Part shown: positions 32,711 to 43,900 of the stretch, piece by piece
Position numbering within the stretch: position 1 is the stretch's first letter
Layout: each line of letters begins with the position of its first letter
Source: Eublepharis macularius
Taxonomy: Eukaryota > Chordata > Lepidosauria > Squamata > Eublepharidae
Reading direction: 5' to 3'
Assembly: GCF_028583425.1 (NCBI RefSeq)
Contig: NC_072806.1
Location: forward strand, 37,308,001-37,372,000
DNA length: 64,000 nucleotides
Made by a program: the position numbers and the translations under genes
The notes under the pieces: generated by a model
The model's database searches: none
Told to the model about the DNA's origin: nothing
Seen by the model: the letters and a program-made list of their open reading frames with translations, nothing else

Positions 32711-32922
32711 GGCCGATTCCAGATGACTAACCTTAAGTCGCTTCATGCCGTCCTCTTCCGGATCGCGACGGGGAAAATGCGAAATATCGCGTTTCCTCGC
32801 GCGAGTTTTGCGCGTCGTCGCGCAAAACTCGCGCGAGGAAACGCGATATTTCGCATTTTCCCCGTCGCGATCCGGAAGAGGACGGCATGAAGCGACTTAA
32901 GGTTAGTCATCTGGAATCGGCC
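32711..32922. mobile_element. Perfect palindromic MITE (104-bp arms)
   Basis: GGCCGATTCCAG...CTGGAATCGGCC. By base-by-base reading the two 104-bp arms are exact reverse complements around a 4-base centre (TCGT). The flanking triplet CAT occurs at 32708-32710 and 32923-32925. Many CpGs remain undecayed. No coding capacity. Confidence 0.88.
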
Positions 32923-33399
32923 CATGTTTACTCAAAATCTTAACCATGTTTATTCATTGACACTTACTCATGAGTAGCTGTTTATAGATTTGCAACCTTA
33001 AAGTACTTAATAGCAGTAAAGCACCTGCAGCCATTAGGGCTGCACAAAATATAAAAATACAAGGCACACCTCTACTGTCCTGAGAGGGAATTTTCTGCTC
33101 TCCAACCCTTTCCCCTACAATGACTCCCAAGATCTTTCTCACTTTTCTTTAGAAGATTCAGCCTTGCCACCATCTCCCCCACAAATAGCTGGAACCAACA
33201 TGGGAAGCCAGTTGGTTGGCCATGAACGTCTACTTCCAGTTTGGTCACTTAGTGGTGTTTTTGGTTCTTTCCAACTTAGCTGGCTGCTATGGAAAATAAG
33301 TGAATGGGAATGTTGCTGCTTTAGCAAACCACAGGGCAAAGAAAGAGCACATGCAGAGAGCTTGGCCACAGTTGTTGCAGGCTTGCTTAATTAGAAAAT

Positions 33400-33640
33400 G
33401 TGTTATATGTCAAGTAGCCCCCAACCTATGGCGATCCTATGAATGAAAGACTTTCAAAACGTCCTATCATTAACAGACTTGCTCAGATCCTGCAAAGTGG
33501 TGGACATGGCTTCTTTTATTGAGTCCAGCCATCTTGTTTTAGGTCTTCCTCTTTTCCAACTACCATCCACTTTTCCTTACATTATTGACTTTTCCAGAGA
33601 ATCTTGTCTTCTCATGTCTTCTCAGCCTTTTTACTGGACA
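33400..33640 (-). mobile_element. BovB (RTE-class) LINE 3' end, second copy
   Basis: Nearly the same sequence as 19280-19480: 'cctatcattaacagacttgc', 'gacatggcttcttttattga', 'gttttaggtcttcctctttt', 'gacttttccagagaatcttg'. The reading frame of the C-terminus is broken. Confidence 0.85.
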
Positions 33641-33689
33641 GAAAGGGAAAATACTGGACTGTCTAGTTAAAAACTCGACATCTGGCAAC

Positions 33690-34140
33690 CCTAGACTTAC
33701 ATCACTGCTGGGGGAAACCCAGTGATGTCATGCCATTCTAGTATTCCTAGGGCGGCATGACATCACTTCCAAAGTAAGGTAATGCCATCGCAGTGATGGT
33801 GCCCCCCAGGTCCCAGCCCTGCCCTGTCTCTCCCTTTTTGCCTGCCACTGGCAACCCTAGAAATAAGAGAGTGGCCAGGAGAGGCAGACTCACAATTTTG
33901 GAATTCCCTTCACAAAGCTTATAGTTGCTAGCAGTAGGTTGGGGCATTTGTGGAGATTTGAGGATGGAGCCTGGGGAGGGAGGGTGGAGTTTGGGGAAGT
34001 TAGGGGCCTCAGTGGGATATAATGCAAGAGAGTCCACCCTCCAACACCGCCATTTCCTCCCAAGGATCTGATTTCTGTGGCCTGAAGATCAGTTGGATTT
34101 CCAAGAGCTCTCTAGGCCCTACCTGGAGGTTGGTCTTGCC
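33690..34140. repeat. Decayed GTTGCCA-type MITE pieces
   Basis: Two fragments: 33690-33870, ending 'ctggcaaccctag', and 33920-34140, with 'ggtggagtttggggaag' and 'cctggaggttgg'. Both belong to the families bounded by GTTGCCA termini. Edges are approximate. Confidence 0.5.
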
Positions 34141-34235
34141 AGGCAAAAGCTCTTTTTTTCATCCAGGAATTTGGTTAGGCTTTAGTTACTTTTTTAAATG
34201 CTGATTGGTACTTGGTCTAGATCAATTATGGAGAG

Positions 34236-34486
34236 CAGGGCTTTTTTTTCAGCAGGAACATAGTGGAATGGAGTTTCGGAACCTCTTGAAAATGGTCACG
34301 TGGCTGGTGGCCCCGCCCCCTGATCTCCAGACAGAGGGGAGTGATCAACTCTCTGGAGCAGCGCAGAGGAAATCTCAACTCCCCTCTGTCTGGAGATCAG
34401 GGGGCGGGGCCACCAGCCACGTGACCATTTTCTTTGCGGGCAACTCATTGAGTTCCACCACCTCTTTTCCCAGAAAAAAAGCCCTG
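34236..34486. mobile_element. hAT-type palindromic MITE, family A copy 4
   Basis: CAGGGCTTTTTTTTCAG...GAAAAAAAGCCCTG with a perfect 8-bp duplication ATGGAGAG (34228-34235 and 34487-34494). The arms GTGGCCCCGCCCCCTGATC and complement enclose a short centre. The long open frame 34205-34693 only traverses this element. Confidence 0.93.
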
Positions 34487-34599
34487 ATGGAGAGTATTCA
34501 TTTTATTTTTAGGCTGCTGCAGGCATTGATTTACTATGAAAACGTGGTTAGTGTTGTAGTGACTTCAAGCTCCTTTTCATTTTTAATTACATTAGTGAT

Positions 34600-34830
34600 A
34601 TTTTTATTTTGTAAACAACCTGGGAAATTGCATAGTGATCATCACCGTGTCATGGGCGGGAGACCCTGCTTCAAATCCCCACTTTGCCACTGAAGTCCAA
34701 TGGGTGAACCAGACACCCTTTCTCAGTTTAACCTACCTCATGGGGTCGTTGTGTGAATAAAACGGAGGGAGAGCAATGTTGTAAGCCACTTTGAGTCTCC
34801 ATTGGGGAGAAAACAAAGTATTAATAAATT
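34600..34830 (+). mobile_element. Sauria-like tRNA SINE
   Basis: 'gtgtcatgggcgggagaccc', 'ttcaaatccccactttgcc', 'aacctacctcatggggtcgt' and 'taagccactttgagtctcc' follow the Sauria SINE layout, ending in a (TAA)-like tail. Confidence 0.7.
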
Positions 34831-35494
34831 CAGAGGCAGTGGGAAATCTGCAAGTTTTTTTCTACTTGTACAGTTTTCATTCTTGTACCTGTTTTCTTAA
34901 CTTGCTTTAATTAAAAATCCCTTTGGAATTCCTTGCTTCCATAAGGGGCGGGCCTCAACCTCGTTCGGTCATCAACTGCTTCAGCCTGACCCACGACTGA
35001 AGCACTCTTCCGCCTCAATTTGCAACTGCATCCGCCTGGCTGTCAGTCGCTTCTGCTGTCTGTATTTTTGCCCGGCCCTCGCTAGTTAGAACAGATCCCA
35101 AAGGGGGAGAGGGGTTGAGAAATGAATTCCACTTCCGGTTACAATTGGACTACTCCATATGCGGGGCAAGAGAGGTAGAACTCAGGAGGAGACAAGTACA
35201 AATGTAAATTTAAACAGACACCCTTTAACTGCGATGCGTGGAAACAAGGCCGACACCAGCCCCAGACAGGCCCGCTGGTTCCTGCAGGATTCTTCTCTCC
35301 CCATGCCTTGCCGGCTTCCATCTAGCTGCTGGAATAAAAGCGTGAAAGAGAATGGGCAGATCGGTGAGGGCGGAAGGGAAGAGGCGGGCAGGAATCACCT
35401 ATGTGGATGGGCAATGGTGCTTAGGCTCTGCATGAGCTACAACTGGGCAAGAGGGGGCGCCCCAGCAGCGATTCCTCGCCCTGATAATGGGAAA

Positions 35495-35745
35495 TAATAA
35501 TAACAACAACATTCGATTTATATACTGCCCTTCATGACAACAATGCCCACTCAGAGCGGTTTACAAAGTATGCTATTATTATCCCCGCAACAAAACACCC
35601 TGTGAGGTGGGTGGGGCTGAGAGAGCCCTGAGAGAGCTGTGACTAGCCCAAGGTCACCCAGCTGGCTTCAAGTGGAGGAGTGGGGAATCAAACCCGGCTT
35701 TCCAGATTAGAGTCCTGCCACTCTTAACCACTACACCAAACTGGC
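35495..35745 (-). mobile_element. Sauria-like tRNA SINE
   Basis: On the - strand: head 'gagccagtttggtgtagtgg', B-box-like 'gggtttgattccccac', 'ggtgaccttgggctagtcac', 'cctcacagggtg', tail ending (GTT)n(ATT)n. Confidence 0.9.
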
Positions 35746-35751
35746 TCTCAG

Positions 35752-36105
35752 GATAGGGTTCCCAGGTCCCTCTATCCTCTCAGCAGGAGGATAGGGGCCT
35801 GGAACTTACCCTCGCACGTGTGCATCCGCGCTCCGGCGGTGGCATGATGATGTCACTTCCAGAAGTGACGTCATGCCGGCCATGAGAGTGCTCCCGTGCT
35901 CCGATTTGGTCGGTTTGGGGCCAAATCGCAGTGCAGGGATGCTCCCACAGCCAGTGTGAGGGGTAGGAGTGCACGCAAGGCGCGTGCTCCTGAAGTGTAT
36001 GCCAGTGGCGGGCACGCTCCGGGAGTTTGCCCCTTCCCGCCGATCGCGCAGCGATCGGCAGATAAGGGGCCAAATCCCTGGCTGGCACCTGGTAACCCTA
36101 TCTCA
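35752..36105. mobile_element. AGGGTT...AACCCT MITE-like element, GC-rich
   Basis: It starts 'ataggggtt'-like (AGGGTTCCCAGGTCCC) and ends 'ggtaaccctat'. The interior has several short inverted segments (TGACGTCATGCCGGCC; GATCGCGCAGCGATC). No convincing gene; open frames on both strands are CpG-rich by-products. Confidence 0.5.
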
Positions 36106-36109
36106 GGGT

Positions 36110-36475
36110 GAGGGTGTAACAACAACAAGAAGCTTCTCCAAGCTCTCCCAGCCCCGCCCACCTCACAGGGTGATTGCCCTGAGGATAATTATAACACACT
36201 TTGTAAGCCACTCAGAGTGAGTATTAAGTTGTCCTGAAAGGCGGTGTAAAAATTGAGTGTTGTTGTTATTATTATTAACATTTTATTTATATACCGCCCT
36301 TCAAGGCAACTTAACGCCCATTCAGAGTGGTTTACAAAGTGTGTTATTATTATCTCCACAACAATCACCCTGTGAGGTGGGTGGGGCTGAGAGAGCTCCT
36401 TCAAGCTAGTAGTGAAGAATCAAACCTGGCTCTCCAGATTACAGTCCTGCTGCTCAGACCGTCTGAGCTACCTTA
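36110..36475. mobile_element. Two Sauria-like SINE pieces, head to head
   Basis: 36120-36265 on the + strand (3' half: 'cccacctcacagggtgattg', 'ccactcagagtgagtattaa') meets 36270-36475 on the - strand (tail 'atttatataccgcccttc' through to the tRNA-like part). Confidence 0.75.
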
Positions 36476-36484
36476 CCACAAATT

Positions 36485-36560
36485 TTATTAGTCTTCTAGG
36501 TGCTACTGGACTATTGCTCTTTTCTACTGCTACAGACAGACTAACACGGCCACCCATCTT
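36485..36560 (+). repeat. 3' end of a P1-type Penelope-like element
   Basis: 'attagtcttctaggtgctac' followed by TGGACT, 'tctactgctacagacagact' and AACACGG matches the outer part of the P1 elements at 23227, 37450, 49250 and 56053. No hammerhead-like core remains. Confidence 0.6.
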
Positions 36561-36704
36561 GATCTTTCTCCTTATCGTCACTGATGCCCTGCCCCATAGA
36601 CTACAGAAGTACCACGGCGCCAGACCCACGCCTGGCCTTTCCTGGGGCCTTAAGCTTCAACAGGCCACGAAAGTGGACAAGGGAGGACAGAGTTGGGGGC
36701 CAAT

Positions 36705-37150
36705 ACTGAGGGATGCCAACTCTACCTTGGGAAAATTCCTGGAGATGTGGGGTTGAGGTCTTGAGAGGGCAGAGTTCAGGGCAGGGTCGCGATGCCACAG
36801 AAAACACCAGTTGAAGCTGCCATTTTCTCCATGGGGTAATCTGGATATTAGTAATTCTTTTTTTTTTTAATTAAGAATTTTATATAATAAAAAAGAAAAA
36901 AACATAAAAATACGATTACACAAAAACAAACAGAAACAGAAATAACAGATCATAGAGACAAAAAATCCACAATAAAGGATAAAGAAAAGCTATAAACAAA
37001 AAAGCTTCTGATTTTCTCCGCTGCACAAATATTAGTATTTTCAAATTTTCTCTTACTTTGTGTTAAAGATAAAGGCTCTCTTTTTTCTCACGTCCAAATT
37101 CCTTAGTCCATTGGAGATCAGTAATTCTGAGAGGCTGAGATCTGCTGAGG
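36705..37150. mobile_element. GTTGCCA-type MITE interrupted by a retroposed fragment
   Basis: MITE sequence ('ggatgccaactctaccttgg', 'tgccattttctccatgggg') is broken at 36858 by a T-run and an AT-rich insert (36859-37116), then resumes. The insert is flanked by ATTAGTAATTCT (36847-36858) and ATCAGTAATTCT (37117-37128). Its poly(A) end lies on the - strand; it resembles an L1-type 3' UTR. Confidence 0.6.
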
Positions 37151-37159
37151 TTTTGGTTG

Positions 37160-37380
37160 AGAGAGCGGGCCAGAGCCGTTATGGTGTAGTGCTGAAATGG
37201 CTGGACTGATTATCTGGGAGGTCCCGGGCTTGACTCCTGCTCCCCTGTGGAAGCTCCACTAAGGGCCTGGCATTCACTTTTAGCTTACCTACCTCTCAAA
37301 ATGGTAAACGGAGGCGGGGAGAGTGCTGTGGACTGCTTTGGGTCCCTCCCTCCTAGAGAGAAAGGCGGGATATTTTTTTT
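37160..37380 (+). mobile_element. Sauria-like tRNA SINE
   Basis: 'ttatggtgtagtgctgaaat', 'gggcttgactcctgctcccc', 'acctacctctc', 'gactgctttgggtccctccc' and 'gaaaggcgggat' in the expected order. Confidence 0.75.
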
Positions 37381-37449
37381 AAAAAACCCAGTTTTTAAAG
37401 TCAATACTTAAGCATCTATTTTTAAATGCTTAGTGCTTATGCGTGGTCA

Positions 37450-37600
37450 AAACCACAGCTCTCTTCGGTGCATCTGACGAAGAGAGCTGTGGTTCTCGAA
37501 AGCTTATGCTACAATAAACTTGGTTAGTCTTAAAGGTGCTACTGGACTCCTTACAATTTTGCAACTATGGACTAACACGTCTAACTCCTCTGGATCTAGG
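37450..37600 (+). mobile_element. Penelope-like element, family P1
   Basis: The hammerhead-like core at 37470-37509 reads GCAT-CTGACGA-A-GAGAGC-TGTG-GTTCTC-GAA-AGCTT-ATGC, followed by 'acaataaacttggttagtc', 'aaggtgctactggactcc' and 'actaacacgtctaactcc'. A partial inverted arm (CCACAGCTCTCTTCG) precedes it. Confidence 0.7.
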
Positions 37601-37799
37601 ACTATATCAACAAAACAAGACCTACTATTTTAAACTCTTTTTAATGAAATAAAAACGAACAATTCAAGTAATTTATTTCTATGTGTTCCCGGGAGTTTTG
37701 CACAGCAAAATGGAGGGTGTGTAGCAGCTGTAATAGGGAACCGGAAGTTTTTCTGAGGAGTCAACCCAGACTGTAACCCTTTGAAAACCCCTCGCCGCC

Positions 37800-37902
37800 T
37801 CCACCGCTAGTCTCGCGCAGTTTCGCACTTCCGGGTGCTTCTTGTTGCTAAGGGCCGGAGCCCGGTTGCTAAGAGAGGCCTAGCTCGGCCCAAGGCGTGA
37901 AC
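37800..37902 (+). promoter_or_regulatory. MRPS23 promoter region
   Basis: TATA-less, CpG-containing sequence directly before the start codon. It has an ETS/GABP-type CACTTCCGG at 37826-37834 and two copies of GTTGCTAAG(G/A) at 37844-37853 and 37865-37874, which resemble RFX half-sites. ETS sites are common in promoters of nuclear genes for mitochondrial proteins. Confidence 0.6.
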
Positions 37903-37946
37903 ATGGCGGGCAGCAGGCTAGAGAAGCTGGGCACCGTGTTCTCCCG
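37903..37946 (+). CDS. MRPS23: MRPS23 exon 1 (coding part)
   Basis: ATG at 37903 in AACATGGCG context; 14 codons plus two bases of an Arg codon; donor CG|GTAAGG. The encoded N-terminus (MAGSRLE..G..FSR) is the family signature. Confidence 0.96.
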
Positions 37947-40900
37947 GTAAGGCCGGGGCCGGGGCAGGGGAAGGCAAATTGCGCTTAACAGCATTTTGGG
38001 CAAGCAAGGTGGCGCGTGTAAAAAGGGGAAGGTCCGCCAGTGGGGAGCGTGGGGCATAATGTAATTGATGATCTCTTAATTATAACTGATATGAAACGGG
38101 AAGATATCTCCATTTCGTGTTTTCAACATTTGTGTGTGTGTTTCATATACTCTGTTTGCAGATATTTATGGTCTTTAATTTGTATATGTGTGGGTTTACA
38201 CATGCATAATAAAAATATGCACGGTGCTGGATTACTGACTCACAAAAGCGTATGCTGCAGGAAACAGTCTTGAGTGTGCTCTTGGGCACCTTTATTTTGT
38301 TGATACCGTCTAACATGGCTCCCCATAGTTGCCTACTTTGAAGACTCAGATTTCTATTTAACGTGTGGTTGCCTGTGAGTTGAATCCATTGGACTCAGTG
38401 GCACTTAATTCCAGGTCAATATCTGTGAGTTGGGTGGCTTTAAGCATTTGCATTAGTGTACACTGGCTAGTGAAGGTTGCTTGAAATGGTGGCTTCAATC
38501 ACTTTTTCATGATAATTCCATCAGAGAGCAAGCAAAGTGGAATGAATTGGCTGCACAAAAGAAGCTCTGATGTGGCTAGGCTTCTCAGCTCAGGGTTGGG
38601 AAATTCCTGGAGATTTGGGTGGGGTGGGATTTGGGAAGGGTGTTCAATAGGGTATATAATGCCATAGACTCTGGCTTCTAATGCAGCCATTTTCTCCAGG
38701 GGAACTGATCTCTGTAGTCTGAAGATGATTCTGGGGACTGGCAACTCTAAATGCATCCGAGTGATGGCAGCTGCTTTTGAAAATCAAGGTGGTGTTTGGG
38801 AGTTGGGAAGAGCAAGAAGTCAAATGAGAAATAATTCTTTCTATGCGTGGTCAAAAATGTTTTTGTTTAAAGAGACTAAAAGGGCTTTCTGAAACATTGC
38901 AAGAATGGAAGAAATGGATACTCTACTTCCTATAACTAGCACAGCTAGAAATTATTTTTAGCAAAGAAAATAAAGTGGTTGTTTTAGAAGACAAATAATT
39001 CCTAGCAAATAATTAGTTCAGTTTTGGGGGGAGGTGGGGGGGGGAGAAAGGCAGATTGGGATGCAGTTTTTCCTTCTGTGATTTTTCCTGTCCCAGTTCT
39101 TTACTGGTAGTATTGTTTATGTATCTGTATCTTCTTCCTCAGTACAAGGGACTTGATGCGCGCTGGAGTGATGCCTGAATCGAAGAAGCCAATCTGGTAT
39201 GATGTTTATGCTGCTTTCCCCCCGCTGAGGGAGCCTGTCCATCAGGAACTTCGTCCACGTTACGGCAAAGTGCAGGACACGGTACCCACCATCCTGTACA
39301 AGGAAGATGAGATCCGAGCGTAAGTCTGGAGGGGGCATTTCTCTGTTTATCTTTTTGTAGTAGAACTCTGATACTTTCAGATAGTTTCAGAGGCTTGTCC
39401 AAAGAGGCCAACCTTTAACAGATTATTTGACCCCTGTGTTTTAAGAACACACTTAATGCTGTGTTTGAAATTGATACGTGTTTTCAAGCAAGAGGGATGT
39501 AAGCAGTATATTTAAAGGTGTGAATTTTGAAGAGGTGGGGGATGCTGGGAGCAGTCCAGAGCAGCTATTGTGTTGCTGGTTTAGTGTCAAGCAAATTGTT
39601 AGTTCCTTGACTGGTGAATTGTCTCAGTAGCTTGTGCTTCCTGAAGCAGTCAGGGAAACCGTCGTTTACACTTTCAAAAGGTTGGTCACCGACAGCTTCT
39701 CAGATGTGAACTCTGGCAATTACCTCATATAAATGGAAATCTTGATAAAGATTTACAGACGTTCCAAGCATTTGTGTATAAATACTGATAGCACTTTAAT
39801 TATTGTGAGCTCAGCGGATATCTGCAAGAAAACAAAACCTGCTCCATCCCGAGTACATGGAATAGATAGCAATAGTTTCCTCACAAAAACCCTTCTAAAA
39901 TCCAAAAACATGTTTACTGTTAGAAACTTGCATATTGCCAAAAGCCAATCCAACTAAAACTTTGTTCTACTAGTCACAATTAAAATATGGAAACTTAAGT
40001 CTGCAAGGATTTTTGCAGAGACGCGGTTGTACAATTTCAAGTAGTTAACCAGGAAAGCCAGTCTCCTTGTCATTGTGCCACAGTTTTGGGACCACATGAA
40101 CATCTTTGTACTGAGACTTTTGTTCCACTGTCCACTCTGGCTGGCTGCGGCTCTCCAAGGTCTCAAACAGAGAGAGGTCTTTACCAAGACCTGCTGCCAG
40201 AGGTCCTTTTAAGTGGAGCTGCCTGACTTTGAACATGGGATATTCTGCAGAGTCTGCCGTGGCCCCTCTCCTGGTAAAGTCTCTGGTGCACTGTTTGTTG
40301 ATCTTAGAGATTATGGTGTGTGGGGGCAGGGAGGTGAATAGGTCATCTGTCAGATGCGATGGACTGGACCTATTTCACGTAGGGCTTCTGTAAATCTAGA
40401 CTAAGGTTTTAAGTGTTCTCAGAACACCAATACAGTTTCTGCTTTTAGTTTTTATACTGATATTGCATATTTCTTCTGTCATGGATGCACGCTGGAATTC
40501 CTAGGGACTTCCAGGGGCTTCTCATAGAGGCATTGATGGGAGTTTAGCTTCAGTAAAACTGCATCCTGCATCCTCCAGCTATGACACAGGAAAGAAATTG
40601 TCCTGAGGCTCTCTTGGTGTCTTTAAATCCTTATTGACAATAATGTCTGTCTTCACCCAGAATCATCCCAGACTGAAACTTCTTTATTTTATTGTACAGG
40701 AAATTTTATGAAGCTTATGGAAATGGTCCAAAAGCCTTTGAACTGTCCAAATTAAACTTTAAATCCACGTGCCAAAGGTAAGTGGATGAATGGTGACCTA
40801 AGGATATTCCTCTGAGCAAACAGAAGATAAATTTATTTCCCCTGCTTGATAACGCTTTGGCTGATCTGAAGCATGTCGAATTCCAGGTTTGTTGAAAAAT

Positions 40901-43900
40901 ATACCGAACTACAGAAGCAAGGAGAGGTGGATGAGGACAGACTATTTGAAGAAACTGGGAAAGCTCTCTTGGCAGAGGGAATTATCTTGCAAAGAAAAGC
41001 AACAGGCAGTGTAAGTATGGCAGAGAGCTGCTTTGTGTGGCGAGTGATTGTGTGACCCGGAAGTGAAAGGTTAATAGCTGGAAGTAAGTTCAGAGCTACT
41101 GCTGCCTGAGGGCATGAAATCCAAATTAATCCTTTTTCAGTGTAAGGAGGTCAGTAATTTGGCAGTATATTGCAGAGTAAACTTTCCCCTCAGTTACTGA
41201 AATAGTCCAGTTACAACATGGCATTCTGAGATACTAGGAACTTCAGGATCAAGTGGTTGTTTAAAACAGTAGTTCTTGCACCCCATGGCTTTAAAACAAT
41301 CAATTGTTAATATATTTTTGTGTATGTGAATTATATTTACTAAATTTATGCATCACAATTTTTTCCCCAAGTGCTACAGCACTTTATTAAAATTACATAA
41401 CCATTCAAGTAAAATTCAGCAAAGTATAAAATGGTGACAAAAATCCAGACTTTCAACAAAATATGTAAGGAAGAAACAGCAAAGAGTGTGGGGTATCATC
41501 GGTTTTTGTTGGTTGACTCTTGAAGACTAACAGGAAAAGTCTTCAACGGGATTACCAATTTATGGAACGCTGCAGAGAGGTAGTAAAAGCGTTCTAAACA
41601 GGCCCGGCTGCTTGTGGAGACCAGTCAGAGCTCAAAAGTTGGTACCCTACAGCAGAGACTCCCTCCTCCCAACCTTGCGGATAACCTATTATCTCCTGTC
41701 CCTTTGTCATCTTGAGAGGCTCTGACTATGAACTATTGTTGTAGAGCTTCTTACAATGTTTCATTGATATCTGGGATTGCTCTGAATTCATTGGTGCTTT
41801 TCTAAATCTGCATTGCCTGTTCAGATGGACAAAGGAACTGGGCCTTCTTTCTCGGGTTGCTTACAGGTCTGGCACTTGCAGAAACTTCTGATCTCCCCCT
41901 TGAACTGGAGCCTGTCACTGATTATACATGATTACTTAACTTGGTGGGAAACAAAGATGAGGTCAAGAGCCTATGCTATCTTTTTGTAGCTTTCCAGCTT
42001 GCTGAAGCAAGTTATGGGACCGTTATTCCAGGATAAATGATCGTGTAAATAAGCACACAGTTTTTACTATTAACTCCTCACAGCAAGCCCACCATATAAA
42101 TTGGTCGGGTGCTGTCTTGCACTTGGCATCCCTTAGTCCTAGGCCATTTTCACACTGCTTACCGGCCACGGAACATCGCACCAAGCTCCCGGAACAACAG
42201 CATCTTCCTGGTGCGATTTTGCGCGAGAACGGCCAAGAAGATGCTGTCATTCCAGGAGCTTGGCACGATGTTCCGTGGTTGGTAAGCAGTGTGAAAACGG
42301 CCCTAGATACCTTGTGTTTGAAAGGGCATCTTGCTTCTGTATCTTTTTTTTCATTCCTTTGATGTCTTTCTGCCCCAAGAGGCTTTTGAGGCTTTGCTTA
42401 GTGTCTTGCCAGCATCTTCCTCTTCTCTTGCACCTCTCTGACTTCTAAGGCTCCTTCTCTCAGCTTTAAAGTCTTAGGCCAGAATTAAGCCAGGTAGGAT
42501 TGCTTTCTCAGCAATTTGGTCACTACTGTGTACAAATTGAAGGCCTGTGAGAATCTTGGGTGTGTGGAATAAACCGTTAATAAATCTCCTGCCCCTGTGC
42601 AGAATACTATAAGCTCCTAGATGCTTGAGTAGGTCAGTTTTCCTATACATTCTGCTTTGTCTCTTAACTGACTTCTGCCTTTTGTGTCTCCAAGAGCGCA
42701 GTGCTCATTTTAGGAGTTTTCTTCTTTTGTTTAAAGCCACATTTTCTGCATGCGGGGGAGAGATTACCCAAACTCTGATTTTGTACAAACAGTGGCCTCA
42801 TTTCACTATCCTACAGCTAGATGCTGAACCATGAAGCCTGGCTTTGAAGTGAGTGGTTACACTGAATGCAACATTTTAGGGTACTCCGTAGTAAGCAGTT
42901 TTTGTATTGGATGACCCAGAGGTCATAATTGACATTGGTGTACCATCATAATAATAACCTTTACATGCCTATGACACAGATGATACAGACTGTTTAATAG
43001 TCTGAATTTTACTTCTGTGTGTGCTTGACTGGAAGTCCTAATGAAACGTTTATCTTGCTTTGTGGAAACAAACATGCAGGGTCCAAATGCATATTACATA
43101 AGTGATGCATTGCATTGCATTTAAATTTTCTCTGCTATAAAGAATTTTTGAGAGACTCTAGAGTTTAGTGACCGCAAACATCCCCTTTCCTTCATCCTTG
43201 GGACTTAGTGTATACTGGGCATGCAAATACACAGTGAGGGAAAGAATCTCTTTTCTGTTCTTGTGCTGTATCTGCATGCCTTGAGTTTCGAGTCTGCAAG
43301 CTGACACATGCACAACCTTCAAAGAGGCTCTAACTCTTACTTTGTTGAGCAAATTGGCTAGCACTTTGTTTCTAACACAGTAACTTTTGAGGTCAGTATG
43401 TGTTGAGTCCCAAACTTCAGGGACATCTTAGACCTTGCTAGTCAGCAGCCTTTCAGTGGTGGTGAAAATTGTTAAGCCTAAGAGCCACGTATACCTCTCT
43501 TGTGACACTGGCTTATCACATCCAGTTGTCTGCCCAGGGACTAGCCTCCAGCTAGACCACTGACTCAAATAAAAGCATCCCTTAGATGTTCGCATAGCAG
43601 TCAGTTTTTTTGCAAGCAGTAACGGCACATCGGAATAGTTATGTAGTCAACCACTCATGCATTTCTCCAAGTTTCCTGTCACCAGCACCTTCTATGAGTA
43701 AGCTCCATACCAGAATGAAAATAGTAGTAAGGTTCCCGTGGGTAGCTTAGTCAGTATTCAGGGAGCTGGGAAATGCAGGGGAGAGCCTTACTGGCCTGCT
43801 ACGTATCTTAGTTGCCGGCAGCAGCATAAAAATCATGGAAATGGGTTGTAGTGGCGTTTGAACGTTCAACCCTGCCTTATACAAAGCCCGTGTAGCCCAG

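Noticed and set aside
34205-34693. 162-codon open frame
   Set aside because: It runs straight through a hAT-type element with perfect target duplications, so it is not a gene.
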